This document shows positions 36,001 to 43,052 of a stretch of 53,782 nucleotides of DNA, piece after piece (position 1 is the first letter of the stretch; each line of letters starts with the position of its first letter). The notes under the pieces were generated by a model. That model ran no database searches. It worked only from the letters and a program-made list of their open reading frames with translations, and was not told the DNA's origin. The stretch lies in contig DYNN01000010.1 of assembly GCA_020721045.1 (NCBI GenBank), positions 1-53,782 of the forward strand, written 5' to 3'. Position numbers and translations under genes: made by a program. The stretch comes from Thiomargarita sp. Its GTDB lineage: Bacteria; Pseudomonadota; Gammaproteobacteria; Beggiatoales; Beggiatoaceae.

Positions 36001-36833
36001 AAATTGAACAATTCATTACTACCGATTTAAAGCAATTATTAGTAATTTGCGATAATGAGATGCGTTGTCAACAGATTATTAATTTGGCGGGTGGTGATAA
36101 TATTCAGGCAACAGTTGCAATTTCTAAATTAATTACTTTGCAAACATTAAAAAGACAATCATTTGACTGTATTATTTTGGATGTGGACTGTGAAAAGGGT
36201 ACAACAATTCAGTTATTAGATCAATTACGTACAGAAATTGAAGTGCCACAAACGCCTGTTATTCTTTATGCTGAACGTGAGTTGACTGATAGTGAATTAG
36301 CCATATTACATCGCTGTGAAGATAGTTTACCGATTAAAGCTGTGCAATCGCCTGAACGCTTATTAGATGAAACAACATTATTTTTACATCAAATCGAAGC
36401 GCGTTTACCTAAAGAAAAACGCAATTTATTGAACATGGTACACGATAAAGAAGCGATTTTTCGTGGTAAAAAAGTCTTGTTAGTCGATGATGATGTTCGT
36501 AACAGTTTCGCTTTGATGACCTATTTAGATGGCAAAGAAATCGAAGTGATTGTGGCAAATAATGGCAAAGAAGCATTGATAATGTTAGAAGAACACGCCG
36601 ATATTAATATCGTACTTATGGATATTATGATGCCAGAAATGGACGGTTACGAAGCTATGCAACATATTAGAAAACAACCAAAATATCGCAAATTACCTAT
36701 TATCGCATTGACTGCAAAAGCCATGAAAGGTGATAAAGCCAAATGTATTGAAGCGGGCGCTAGTGATTATTTAGCGAAACCTGTGAGTACGGAAAAATTG
36801 CTATCTTTAATGCGAGTTTGGTTGTATCAATAA
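33030..36833 (+). CDS. Hybrid sensor histidine kinase (4HB-HAMP-GAF-HisKA-HATPase-REC-REC-REC)
   Basis: A 1267-residue membrane kinase. TM1 (8-28) and TM2 (about 190-210) enclose a helical-bundle sensor. A HAMP domain is followed by two tandem HAMP-like units (each with A-IAEG-NY/DY...L-L-MTYTL/MVHTL). A GAF domain (about 370-510) and long Q/E coiled coil (515-590) lead to HisKA with His605 in SHELRTP and a HATPase (NLLSNAFKFT, DTGIGIP, GGTGLGLS). Three receivers follow: REC1 with Asp929, a degenerate REC2 (Asp1051 kept, acidic pocket and switch residues poor), and REC3 with Asp1198. No HPt or output domain is present, so phosphate must go to another protein. It diverges from the STAS-export operon. 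Confidence 0.92.
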   Translation: MRIHSKLLLNSTITVFCLILIGGIGLFFTHNVAHISMSMVETEALPIATIDELKNSVWEIWLKLIVHTSVSDVETMQQLEKEISVLENKITLQINILEKKYLTHFENKSDHLKNLQLFEEHWQKFQQLADKVLQLSQDFTKEDALNLILQKEHEDYEQVIESLRSLITQHQTNMSILRNQAMNARENAMTAIITLTLLISLIALWLINRFGHSLIQPLFAVSNQLKSLSLGQLAEEVIVYHGQDEMSELINSTQQLNENMKMIICQANAIAEGNYNNEINLLSNSDRLGLALTNMTYTLQNVITQARAIAEGDYSREVKILSEQDQLGKALLDMVHTLRQVTDRNNEQNWLKSGLTQLHERLRGEQEIQLLAKNTIDFLTTYLKVSVGLFYLLQNEQKPYLQFVASYAYTTSNTTIDKFFVGEGLVGQAALEGKPIIQALSDDVYSHIVQSNLSKVAPRYVILLPFSYEKQVKGVIELGCYHTLTDIQHELLEQAMPNIGIAINGAESRVKMKVLLEQSQCQAKELQVQQEELQTTNEELQTQQEELRQANEELEIRSRDLERQKNEVRSKNSVLEQTQKEIQTKAKELELASKYKSEFLANMSHELRTPLNSLLVLAQLLTENKAKNLTDKQVEYAQTIHSAGSDLLILINEILDLSKIESGKVEMNHEDIFLTPLVSSTKQKFQPLADQKQLQFTLQLADDVANTKLHTDEQRLKQIINNLLSNAFKFTAKGEIKLNIQLVDKNICQKFKVSQCLAISVSDTGIGIPEDKQKVIFEAFQQVDGTTNRRYGGTGLGLSISRQLARLLGGDLVVQSVENKGSTFTLYLPYVTAATAPIKKIVQPLELPNNISLKSEVIALTPTISIYPDDRGNLQENDKVIAIIEDDHNFLNILIELTHDKGFKCIAADDGKLGLQLIEEYLPDAIILDVKLPSTDGLTVMEKLKDNPATRHIPVHFISGQEQDNQVKKMGAIGFLLKPTNTSELADAFKKIEQFITTDLKQLLVICDNEMRCQQIINLAGGDNIQATVAISKLITLQTLKRQSFDCIILDVDCEKGTTIQLLDQLRTEIEVPQTPVILYAERELTDSELAILHRCEDSLPIKAVQSPERLLDETTLFLHQIEARLPKEKRNLLNMVHDKEAIFRGKKVLLVDDDVRNSFALMTYLDGKEIEVIVANNGKEALIMLEEHADINIVLMDIMMPEMDGYEAMQHIRKQPKYRKLPIIALTAKAMKGDKAKCIEAGASDYLAKPVSTEKLLSLMRVWLYQ

Positions 36834-36902
36834 AGATTGACAGGTAGTAAAATTAGCTTTTATTAATCATTTTTGGTAAAAACAGGATTGGAGTAATTTA
36901 TT

Positions 36903-37289
36903 GTGAGTCGTGAAATTATTACAACCCCTCATGCGCCACAAGCGATAGGGACTTATTCGCAAGCCGTTAAAGTTAATAATACGGTTTATTTATCCGGACA
37001 AATCCCATTAGACCCTCAAACAATGGAAATTATTGCAGGCGATGTTGCTACACATATTCATCAAGTATTCAAAAACTTGCGCGCTGTGGCACAAGCTGCT
37101 GGTGGAGATTTGCAAGATATTGTGAAATTGTCAATTTTTCTGACCGATTTGAGTAATTTCGCGTTAGTTAATCAAATTATGGCAGAATATTTTTCAACAC
37201 CTTATCCAGCACGTGCAGCAGTGGGTGTTGCCGCATTGCCTAAAGGTGTAGCTGTGGAAATGGATGCGGTGATGGTTTTATCGATTTAA
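36903..37289 (+). CDS. ridA: RidA family enamine/imine deaminase
   Basis: A 128-residue RidA (YjgF/YER057c/UK114) protein that hydrolyses reactive enamines and imines formed by PLP enzymes, for example from threonine or serine. GTYSQAVKVNNTVYLSGQIPLDP is the family opening and the substrate-binding Arg lies in YPARAAVGVAALPKG. The start is GTG with GGAG 9 bases upstream. In a genome with biosynthetic IlvI this protects branched-chain amino acid synthesis. A hairpin follows before trkH. Confidence 0.94.
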   Translation: MSREIITTPHAPQAIGTYSQAVKVNNTVYLSGQIPLDPQTMEIIAGDVATHIHQVFKNLRAVAQAAGGDLQDIVKLSIFLTDLSNFALVNQIMAEYFSTPYPARAAVGVAALPKGVAVEMDAVMVLSI

Positions 37290-37294
37290 ATTCA

Positions 37295-37323
37295 AAATGG
37301 TGCGTATTACTAACGTACCATTT
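37295..37323 (+). terminator. Hairpin after ridA
   Basis: AAATGGTGCGT (37295-37305) pairs with ACGTACCATTT (37313-37323) with one G-U pair, around ATTACTA. It starts 5 bases after the ridA stop and ends in TTT. Confidence 0.55.
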
Positions 37324-37368
37324 CTTAAAGCAATGCTCCCTTCTAATTACTTGTATTCATGAATCGTT

Positions 37369-38817
37369 ATGCAATTTAAAGCCATTCAACAGATATTAGG
37401 CTTATTGTTGATGCCCTACAGTTTCACTCTAGTTCCACCGATGTTGGTGTCAATTTGGTATGAAGATGGCGCGCTTCTCATATTTATTATCGTTTTTTCT
37501 ATCATGTTTATGAGCGGATTCACTCTTTGGTTTCCTGTTAGACATGTTAGGAAAGAACTATTTTTACACGATGGTTTTCTAATTACGGCTGCTTTCTGGA
37601 TTGTTTTAAGTTTAGTCAGCGCATTGCCTTTTTTATTCAGCCCCAACTTAAATTTAGCTCAATCAGTATTTGAAGCCATCTCCGGTTTTACGACGACAGG
37701 GGCAACAGTTATTAGTCACGGTTTAGAACAATTACCAGAATCTATTTTATATTATCGGCAACAATTACAATGGATTGGTGGTTTAGGCATTATCGTGTTT
37801 GCTGTTGCTGTATTACCGATGTTAGGGATTGGTGGTATGCAACTTTACCGTGCTGAAGCCTCAGGTCCTATGCATGATGACAAACTCACACCGCGTATTC
37901 GACACACAGCAGTATTTACACTCTATGTTTATATCACGCTGACAATGGCATGTGCATTGGCTTATTGGTTAGCCGGTATGACGCCATTTGATGCGATTGC
38001 CCATAGTTTTACTACCTTATCAACAGGCGGCTTTTCAACCCACGATGCCAGCTTAGGATTTTTTGATAGTCCAACAATTGAAATTATTGCTATTTTTTTC
38101 ATGATATTAGGTAGTTTAAATTTTACAGTTCACTTTGTTGCTTGGCAAAAATTAGATTTAAGTCATTATTGGCATGATATTCAAGGCAGAGTTTTTGTGT
38201 TCATTGTAATTGCACTCATCGCAATTATTGTCGCCATTTTACTAGCAGAAGGGGTTTATACTGACTTCTGGACAGCTCTGCGTTATGCCAGCTTTCAATT
38301 GGTTTCAATGATTAGTACCACTGGTTATTTAACCGCTGACTTTAGTCTTTGGCCCTCTATTTTACCCATTATCATTTTGGGAAGTGGTTTTATTGGAGGG
38401 TGCGTTGGTTCTACAGCAGGTGGATTTCGCGTTATTAGATTGATTTTATTATATAAACAAGCAATGCGCGGTATCAAACGCTTAGTGCATCCTAGCGCAA
38501 TTATTACAATTAAAATAGGACGTAAGCGTGTTTCAGATAACGTCGCTCAAACAGTCTGGGAATTTGCCATACTTTATATTGCCAGCTATCTTTTTCTATC
38601 AATTGCGTTTATGGCAACGGGAGTAGACGCCACTACCGCATTTTCAGGTGTGGGCACATGTTTTAACATGGCGGGTCCCGGATTAGGAAGTGTTGTATTT
38701 AGTTTTGGTCATATTAGTGATACAGGTTTATGGATTTTAAGCTTTGCTATGTTATTAGGAAGATTAGAAATTTTCACATTATTAGTCTTATTAAGCCCAA
38801 CTTTTTGGCAACGGTAA
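37369..38817 (+). CDS. trkH: Trk-type potassium uptake channel TrkH
   Basis: A 482-residue inner-membrane K+ channel subunit (E. coli 483). The four selectivity-filter loops are visible: SGFTTTGATV, TLSTGGFSTHD, ISTTGYLTAD and FNMAGPGLGSV. The gating loop region GCVGSTAGGFRVIRLI is present. TrkH needs the cytoplasmic NAD-binding TrkA ring for control; trkA is not in this window. It stands alone between ridA and the CheY gene. Confidence 0.95.
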   Translation: MQFKAIQQILGLLLMPYSFTLVPPMLVSIWYEDGALLIFIIVFSIMFMSGFTLWFPVRHVRKELFLHDGFLITAAFWIVLSLVSALPFLFSPNLNLAQSVFEAISGFTTTGATVISHGLEQLPESILYYRQQLQWIGGLGIIVFAVAVLPMLGIGGMQLYRAEASGPMHDDKLTPRIRHTAVFTLYVYITLTMACALAYWLAGMTPFDAIAHSFTTLSTGGFSTHDASLGFFDSPTIEIIAIFFMILGSLNFTVHFVAWQKLDLSHYWHDIQGRVFVFIVIALIAIIVAILLAEGVYTDFWTALRYASFQLVSMISTTGYLTADFSLWPSILPIIILGSGFIGGCVGSTAGGFRVIRLILLYKQAMRGIKRLVHPSAIITIKIGRKRVSDNVAQTVWEFAILYIASYLFLSIAFMATGVDATTAFSGVGTCFNMAGPGLGSVVFSFGHISDTGLWILSFAMLLGRLEIFTLLVLLSPTFWQR

Positions 38818-39033
38818 ATCTAAACAGCATTTATTAACTTATCAGGCACAAAAAAAAGAAATGCTAATTATCTTGCAGAAAAGCGATTTCAATGCTTGGC
38901 TTAAATTACATTTGATGGCAAAATGTTAGCAGTGGGCGTGGTCAATGTGACAGAATTGTAAGTGATGTCTTAATCAACGAAATGAATCTACGGCAAACTT
39001 TTATTTTTTATCACTGTTAAGCGAATTAAGCGT

Positions 39034-39039
39034 TATAAT
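39034..39039 (+). promoter_or_regulatory. Candidate -10 box for the cheY-cheC pair
   Basis: TATAAT, a perfect -10, 46 bases before the CheY-like start in a 268-bp gap. No clear -35 is seen at 16-18 bp. Confidence 0.35.
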
Positions 39040-39085
39040 AACACCAAAATATCATGAAAATATTAATTTATTTAGGAAAATAAAT

Positions 39086-39442
39086 ATGCCATCTCAGACT
39101 ATATTGGTCGCTGACGACAGTCGTGTATCTCGGATGCTAATACGGGCAATCATTACTCAAGCCAATGCACAAGCTGAAGTAATCGAAGCCAGTAACGGAG
39201 AAGAAGCATTAAGCAAAACAGAATCCATAGAGATTACAATGGCAACTTTAGACTTAAATATGCCGGGCATGGATGGTTTATTGTTAGCTGCCGAACTGTT
39301 GGAACGCTTTCCTAAAGCGAAAATTGTTTTACTCACCGCAAATATCCAAGAAGCAGTCCGAAAGAAAGCAGATGCGCTAGGGATTGGATTTATTTCTAAG
39401 CCAATCACTGAGGAAAAAATTTTAGCCTTTATTAAAGGATGA
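39086..39442 (+). CDS. Stand-alone CheY-like response regulator
   Basis: A 118-residue single receiver domain. The acidic pocket is Asp10-Asp11, the phosphoacceptor is Asp56 in ATLDLNMPGMDG, the switch Thr is in VLLTAN (about 84), and Lys is in FISKPI (about 106), so all active residues are kept. No output domain. GGAAAA precedes the ATG. The next gene is a CheC-type phosphatase overlapping or abutting its stop, so the pair likely forms a phospho-switch in which the phosphatase resets the regulator. The kinase could be the nearby hybrid kinase or a Che system elsewhere. Confidence 0.93.
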   Translation: MPSQTILVADDSRVSRMLIRAIITQANAQAEVIEASNGEEALSKTESIEITMATLDLNMPGMDGLLLAAELLERFPKAKIVLLTANIQEAVRKKADALGIGFISKPITEEKILAFIKG

Positions 39443-39447
39443 TCATT

Positions 39448-40053
39448 ATGCAGCTAACAGAGTTGCACCTCGATGCGATTGCTGAATTACTTAATATTGG
39501 TATGGGACAAGCAACTGATTCATTAAGCCAAATTCTTAATGAAGAGGTTAAATTATCTGTTCCTAGTGTACAGTTATTGTCCCGCGTAAGTGCTGCTAAT
39601 AATATAGATAACGGAAAAGCCATACCTATTGTTGCGGTTAAACAGCATTTTGACGGTCCATTTTGGGGAGACGCGCTCTTATTATTTCCGCAAAACAAAA
39701 GTTTGGAATTAGTACAAGCGATTGTTAAAGAAAGAGTTTCTCAAGAAGAATTACTTGAATTAGAACAAGACGCACTTAATGAAATTGGTAATATCATTTT
39801 AACGTCTTGTTTAAGCAGTTTGGGCAACATCCTGACCCATGAAGTGATTAGCAGCGTACCCTCATTTATTTCTGGACCCGCGATTAAAATCATCAACGAC
39901 ACCGGTAAAGACGAAGAAGATGTCGTTATGTTTCTGCGAATGGATTTTGAACTGCACATCAAAGATATCTACGGCTATGTTGCTTTTATCTTAGAAGTCG
40001 CCGCTGTTGAGCGTTTTAAAGAAAGTATCGATAAATATATTGGGTTAATCTAA
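39448..40053 (+). CDS. CheC-type CheY-P phosphatase
   Basis: A 201-residue CheC/CheX/FliY-family phosphatase. Both active-site helices are complete: Asp9-x3-Glu13-x2-Asn16-x22-Pro39, and Asp108-x3-Glu112-x2-Asn115-x22-Pro138. This two-site layout is that of CheC. No CheD lies beside it. The frame opens at an ATG at 39439 overlapping the CheY stop, but AAGGA (39435-39439) is 8 bases from the ATG at 39448, which I prefer. Its last 9 bases overlap the thyX end in convergent orientation. Confidence 0.9.
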   Translation: MQLTELHLDAIAELLNIGMGQATDSLSQILNEEVKLSVPSVQLLSRVSAANNIDNGKAIPIVAVKQHFDGPFWGDALLLFPQNKSLELVQAIVKERVSQEELLELEQDALNEIGNIILTSCLSSLGNILTHEVISSVPSFISGPAIKIINDTGKDEEDVVMFLRMDFELHIKDIYGYVAFILEVAAVERFKESIDKYIGLI

Positions 40054-40752
40054 CTCATTAGAAAACAAATATTTTTCCGCGGCTATTGCAGTCCAAGGTA
40101 ATAAAGGTTTGAAAAAATGTGACCAAATTGCATCAGCATAGACACGAATTTCATACTGCGCGTGCTGATGTCGTCTTAATAATAGAAAGTGCAATAAATT
40201 ATGCGCATCAACACTACAAATAAAAGTGGTATAAATATTTTGCGGTAGTAACATGCGCGCTTGCTCCCTAGCAACACCGTTATCTATCATATAGTTATAT
40301 ACAGCCACGGCATGATTGACCACTTCATTAAGAGACTCTTGACAAAAAGTTTGCAGTTCGGTATCAGCCACACCCTCACTGGCTTGTTTACTGCTTTCAT
40401 GTTGCAATCGCCATTGTTCTGGCATATAAAAATCAATTTTTTCAGAAGTATAGCGACGTGACACTTCATTAACCGACATATAATGCCAAGTTCTATGCCG
40501 TTGCCACTGTCTAGCTACAAATAATGGACATTTTATCCGAAATTTGAACTGTACCATTTCAAAAGGCGAAGTGTGTTTATTTTTCATGAGATAATTTAGC
40601 AGCTTTTCGTCTGACTCGTCACCTTTGCTTTCGCCTAAATAAGATACCCGCGCTGCATTCACGATTGCCAAATCATTACCCATCATCTCTTGTAATTCAA
40701 CATATCCCTGATCTAATAAAGTGATTGTTTTATTTTCAATAGTGGAATCCAT
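40045..40752 (-). CDS. thyX: Flavin-dependent thymidylate synthase ThyX
   Basis: A 235-residue FAD-dependent enzyme that methylates dUMP to dTMP using methylene-THF and NADPH, without making dihydrofolate. The ThyX motif RHRTWHYMSVNEVSRRY (RHRx7S) is intact, followed by NEVSRRYTSEKIDFYMPEQW. Many gammaproteobacteria use ThyA instead; whether thyA also exists here cannot be seen. ATG at 40752. The 3' end overlaps the CheC-type gene by 9 bp on the opposite strand. Confidence 0.95.
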   Translation of the reverse strand: MDSTIENKTITLLDQGYVELQEMMGNDLAIVNAARVSYLGESKGDESDEKLLNYLMKNKHTSPFEMVQFKFRIKCPLFVARQWQRHRTWHYMSVNEVSRRYTSEKIDFYMPEQWRLQHESSKQASEGVADTELQTFCQESLNEVVNHAVAVYNYMIDNGVAREQARMLLPQNIYTTFICSVDAHNLLHFLLLRRHQHAQYEIRVYADAIWSHFFKPLLPWTAIAAEKYLFSNELD

Positions 40753-40859
40753 TTTTTACTCTATGATTTTGATATTAGTAGGAATTATATCACAGATTTG
40801 CTATTTGATAAACTATTTAAAGTTGGTTAGATTGTGGGAAACGCATCTACTTATCCGAT

Positions 40860-42842
40860 CTATAAATTTTGAAAACCTGAGGAATTAGCACGCATTTCCA
40901 TCAGCTCTTGCTTATAACCGCCTGATAAAATAGGAAAACGACACCAAGTTTTAGGATCAAGATTTTCATCATCTAAATGAAAACTGGGCGCATAACGTTC
41001 CCGTTTCCATTGATTACGTGTCCATAGATTAAAAAAGCGTTCAATCCAAACCAGCAATTGTTCATCACTATGTTCTTCATATTGACTGCGCAGTAAGTGA
41101 AAAATTTCTTGTGGCGTTCGACGATCACGAATCGCTGCTTTTTCAATCATATTCAACAGAGGATACGGCATTAAGTCATCTTCATCCGTTTGAGTGCGTT
41201 CTAAAGGGCGTAACTCGGCAGTAGGTGCTTGTTGATTGATTAATGCAAGAGCTGGAATGGGTCCAAATTGTACTGGACCTTGTGATTCTAACCAACGCAA
41301 CCATTGTCGAATAAAATCCTTATCAATACCCGCTAATGGACTCAAACCGCCGCTAGTATCGCCATCCATGGTCGCATAGCCCAATGCCGCTTCTGAACGA
41401 TTGCTAGTGGCTAACAATAAAGCATTGCGTAAATTTGCCAATAACCATACGCCTGGAGAGCGTACACGTGCTTGCACATTTTGTAAAGCAAGATCGTCTT
41501 GTTCCCAAGTCAATGGGCGTTTTATCGCATTGGCAACCATATTAATGTAGTTTTGATAGAGTGCGTTCACATCAAATTCTAAATAGTCAGCGCCGATGTT
41601 TTTTGCTAAAGTAGCTGCTGCTCTTTTAGTAGTTATGCTTGAATTTTCAGTTGCTTGATAAACACAGGTAAGTAATAAATTAACAATATCGGCAATTGTT
41701 GCATTATGAGGTGCTTTAATACCTAATTTAGTACAAAATGCTTCTATACCCAATTCATCAGCACCCAGTTCTACCATCAATCTTACTAAACAGGCAATTG
41801 CCGCGGAATCTGCTCCACCACTGAGTGAAATAATAAAGCCTTTAGCATGACTTTTTCTTAAATAATCAAATAATCCTAAACTGACAGCGCGCATAAATTC
41901 TTCTTCTTTAATTGAAGGACTTAGCTCCCATGAAGGCGAAATAACGTTGTTAATTTGCGGAAAATAAAGCGGATAGTTAAAAGGAATAAAAATACGTGTG
42001 TCTAAATTGGGTACACAATCACCGGTTCTGGCTTGTGCCATACGGGTTAGATCGACATCGACTAATGCGGAAATAATATTTAAGTTATTGAAACTAAAGC
42101 GTTTACTTTTGGCTGCTAATTGTCCATGAGTCGCAATCATTGCATCACCATCGTAAATAATGCGTCCAGATTCATTACCCAATAGATTGGTATAAACGTA
42201 ACTGACACTAAAAGCGCGCGAACCTTCCAAGACAAATCGTTCTCTCACTACATGTTTATCAAAAGCAAAATGGCTGGCACTGGGATTGAGAATAATATCT
42301 ACGCCGGTTTGGGCAAGATGAATTCCCGGACGATTTGCTACCCATGCTTCCTCACAAATTTCAAAACCAATCCGAACACCACCACAATTAAAATAAATAT
42401 CGCCTAAGGGATAACGTTGATTTTGTATTTCAATTTCAACAAAAACGTTTGGTGGCCAAGCCTTAAACCAACGGGGTTCATAGTGAATTCCATCACCTGC
42501 CAGATGTTTTTTAGCTACAAAACCACAAATTTGTCCATCAGCCAGCAAACAAACCGTATTGTAAATGCGATTTTGATAACTTAAAGGTAAACCCACAGCA
42601 ACGATAATATCTTTTGTTTTGGGCACAATTGATTTCAAGACGCGCTGGGATTGGGCTAAGGTGCTGGGTGCTAAAAAGGTGTCTTCACAACCATAACCAC
42701 TGATACATAATTCAGGTAAACATAATATACTGATTTTTTGGGATTTTGCAATTTCAATCGCTTGTTCAATGCGCTGTTGATTACCCTCCCAATCTAAAGG
42801 GGTTTGATTCAACACGGCAGCCCCAATGCTCACATATTTCAT
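40860..42842 (-). CDS. nadE: Glutamine-dependent NAD+ synthetase
   Basis: A 660-residue two-domain enzyme that amidates nicotinate adenine dinucleotide to NAD+. The N-terminal nitrilase-type glutaminase (about 1-300) has the Glu in LPELCISGYGCEDTF, the Lys in KKHLAGDGIHYEPRWF and the Cys in FEICEEAW. The synthetase domain (about 310-660) has the P-loop SLSGGADSAAIACLVRL. An upstream in-frame ATG at 42893 would add 17 hydrophobic residues, but homology begins at MKYVSIGAAVLNQ, with GGAA just upstream, so I start at 42842. This is the long form (like Mycobacterium NadE), not the ammonia-only short form. Confidence 0.95.
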   Translation of the reverse strand: MKYVSIGAAVLNQTPLDWEGNQQRIEQAIEIAKSQKISILCLPELCISGYGCEDTFLAPSTLAQSQRVLKSIVPKTKDIIVAVGLPLSYQNRIYNTVCLLADGQICGFVAKKHLAGDGIHYEPRWFKAWPPNVFVEIEIQNQRYPLGDIYFNCGGVRIGFEICEEAWVANRPGIHLAQTGVDIILNPSASHFAFDKHVVRERFVLEGSRAFSVSYVYTNLLGNESGRIIYDGDAMIATHGQLAAKSKRFSFNNLNIISALVDVDLTRMAQARTGDCVPNLDTRIFIPFNYPLYFPQINNVISPSWELSPSIKEEEFMRAVSLGLFDYLRKSHAKGFIISLSGGADSAAIACLVRLMVELGADELGIEAFCTKLGIKAPHNATIADIVNLLLTCVYQATENSSITTKRAAATLAKNIGADYLEFDVNALYQNYINMVANAIKRPLTWEQDDLALQNVQARVRSPGVWLLANLRNALLLATSNRSEAALGYATMDGDTSGGLSPLAGIDKDFIRQWLRWLESQGPVQFGPIPALALINQQAPTAELRPLERTQTDEDDLMPYPLLNMIEKAAIRDRRTPQEIFHLLRSQYEEHSDEQLLVWIERFFNLWTRNQWKRERYAPSFHLDDENLDPKTWCRFPILSGGYKQELMEMRANSSGFQNL

Positions 42843-43052
42843 AAAAATTCCAATCGGGTGCAGAAAAATTAAAATTAGGGCGTATTGTATCACTTAACCT
42901 GAGTAATACCGTTATATGAGACATTTTTAAGGTGATGTTCAATGAAATAATTTACTTTTATCTCTTCTCATTAGTCTCAACTTTTGCTAAGTTGCAACTT
43001 TGTGATCCACCCGATGTATTCCCATATTACTTTAACTGAAATTAGAATAATA

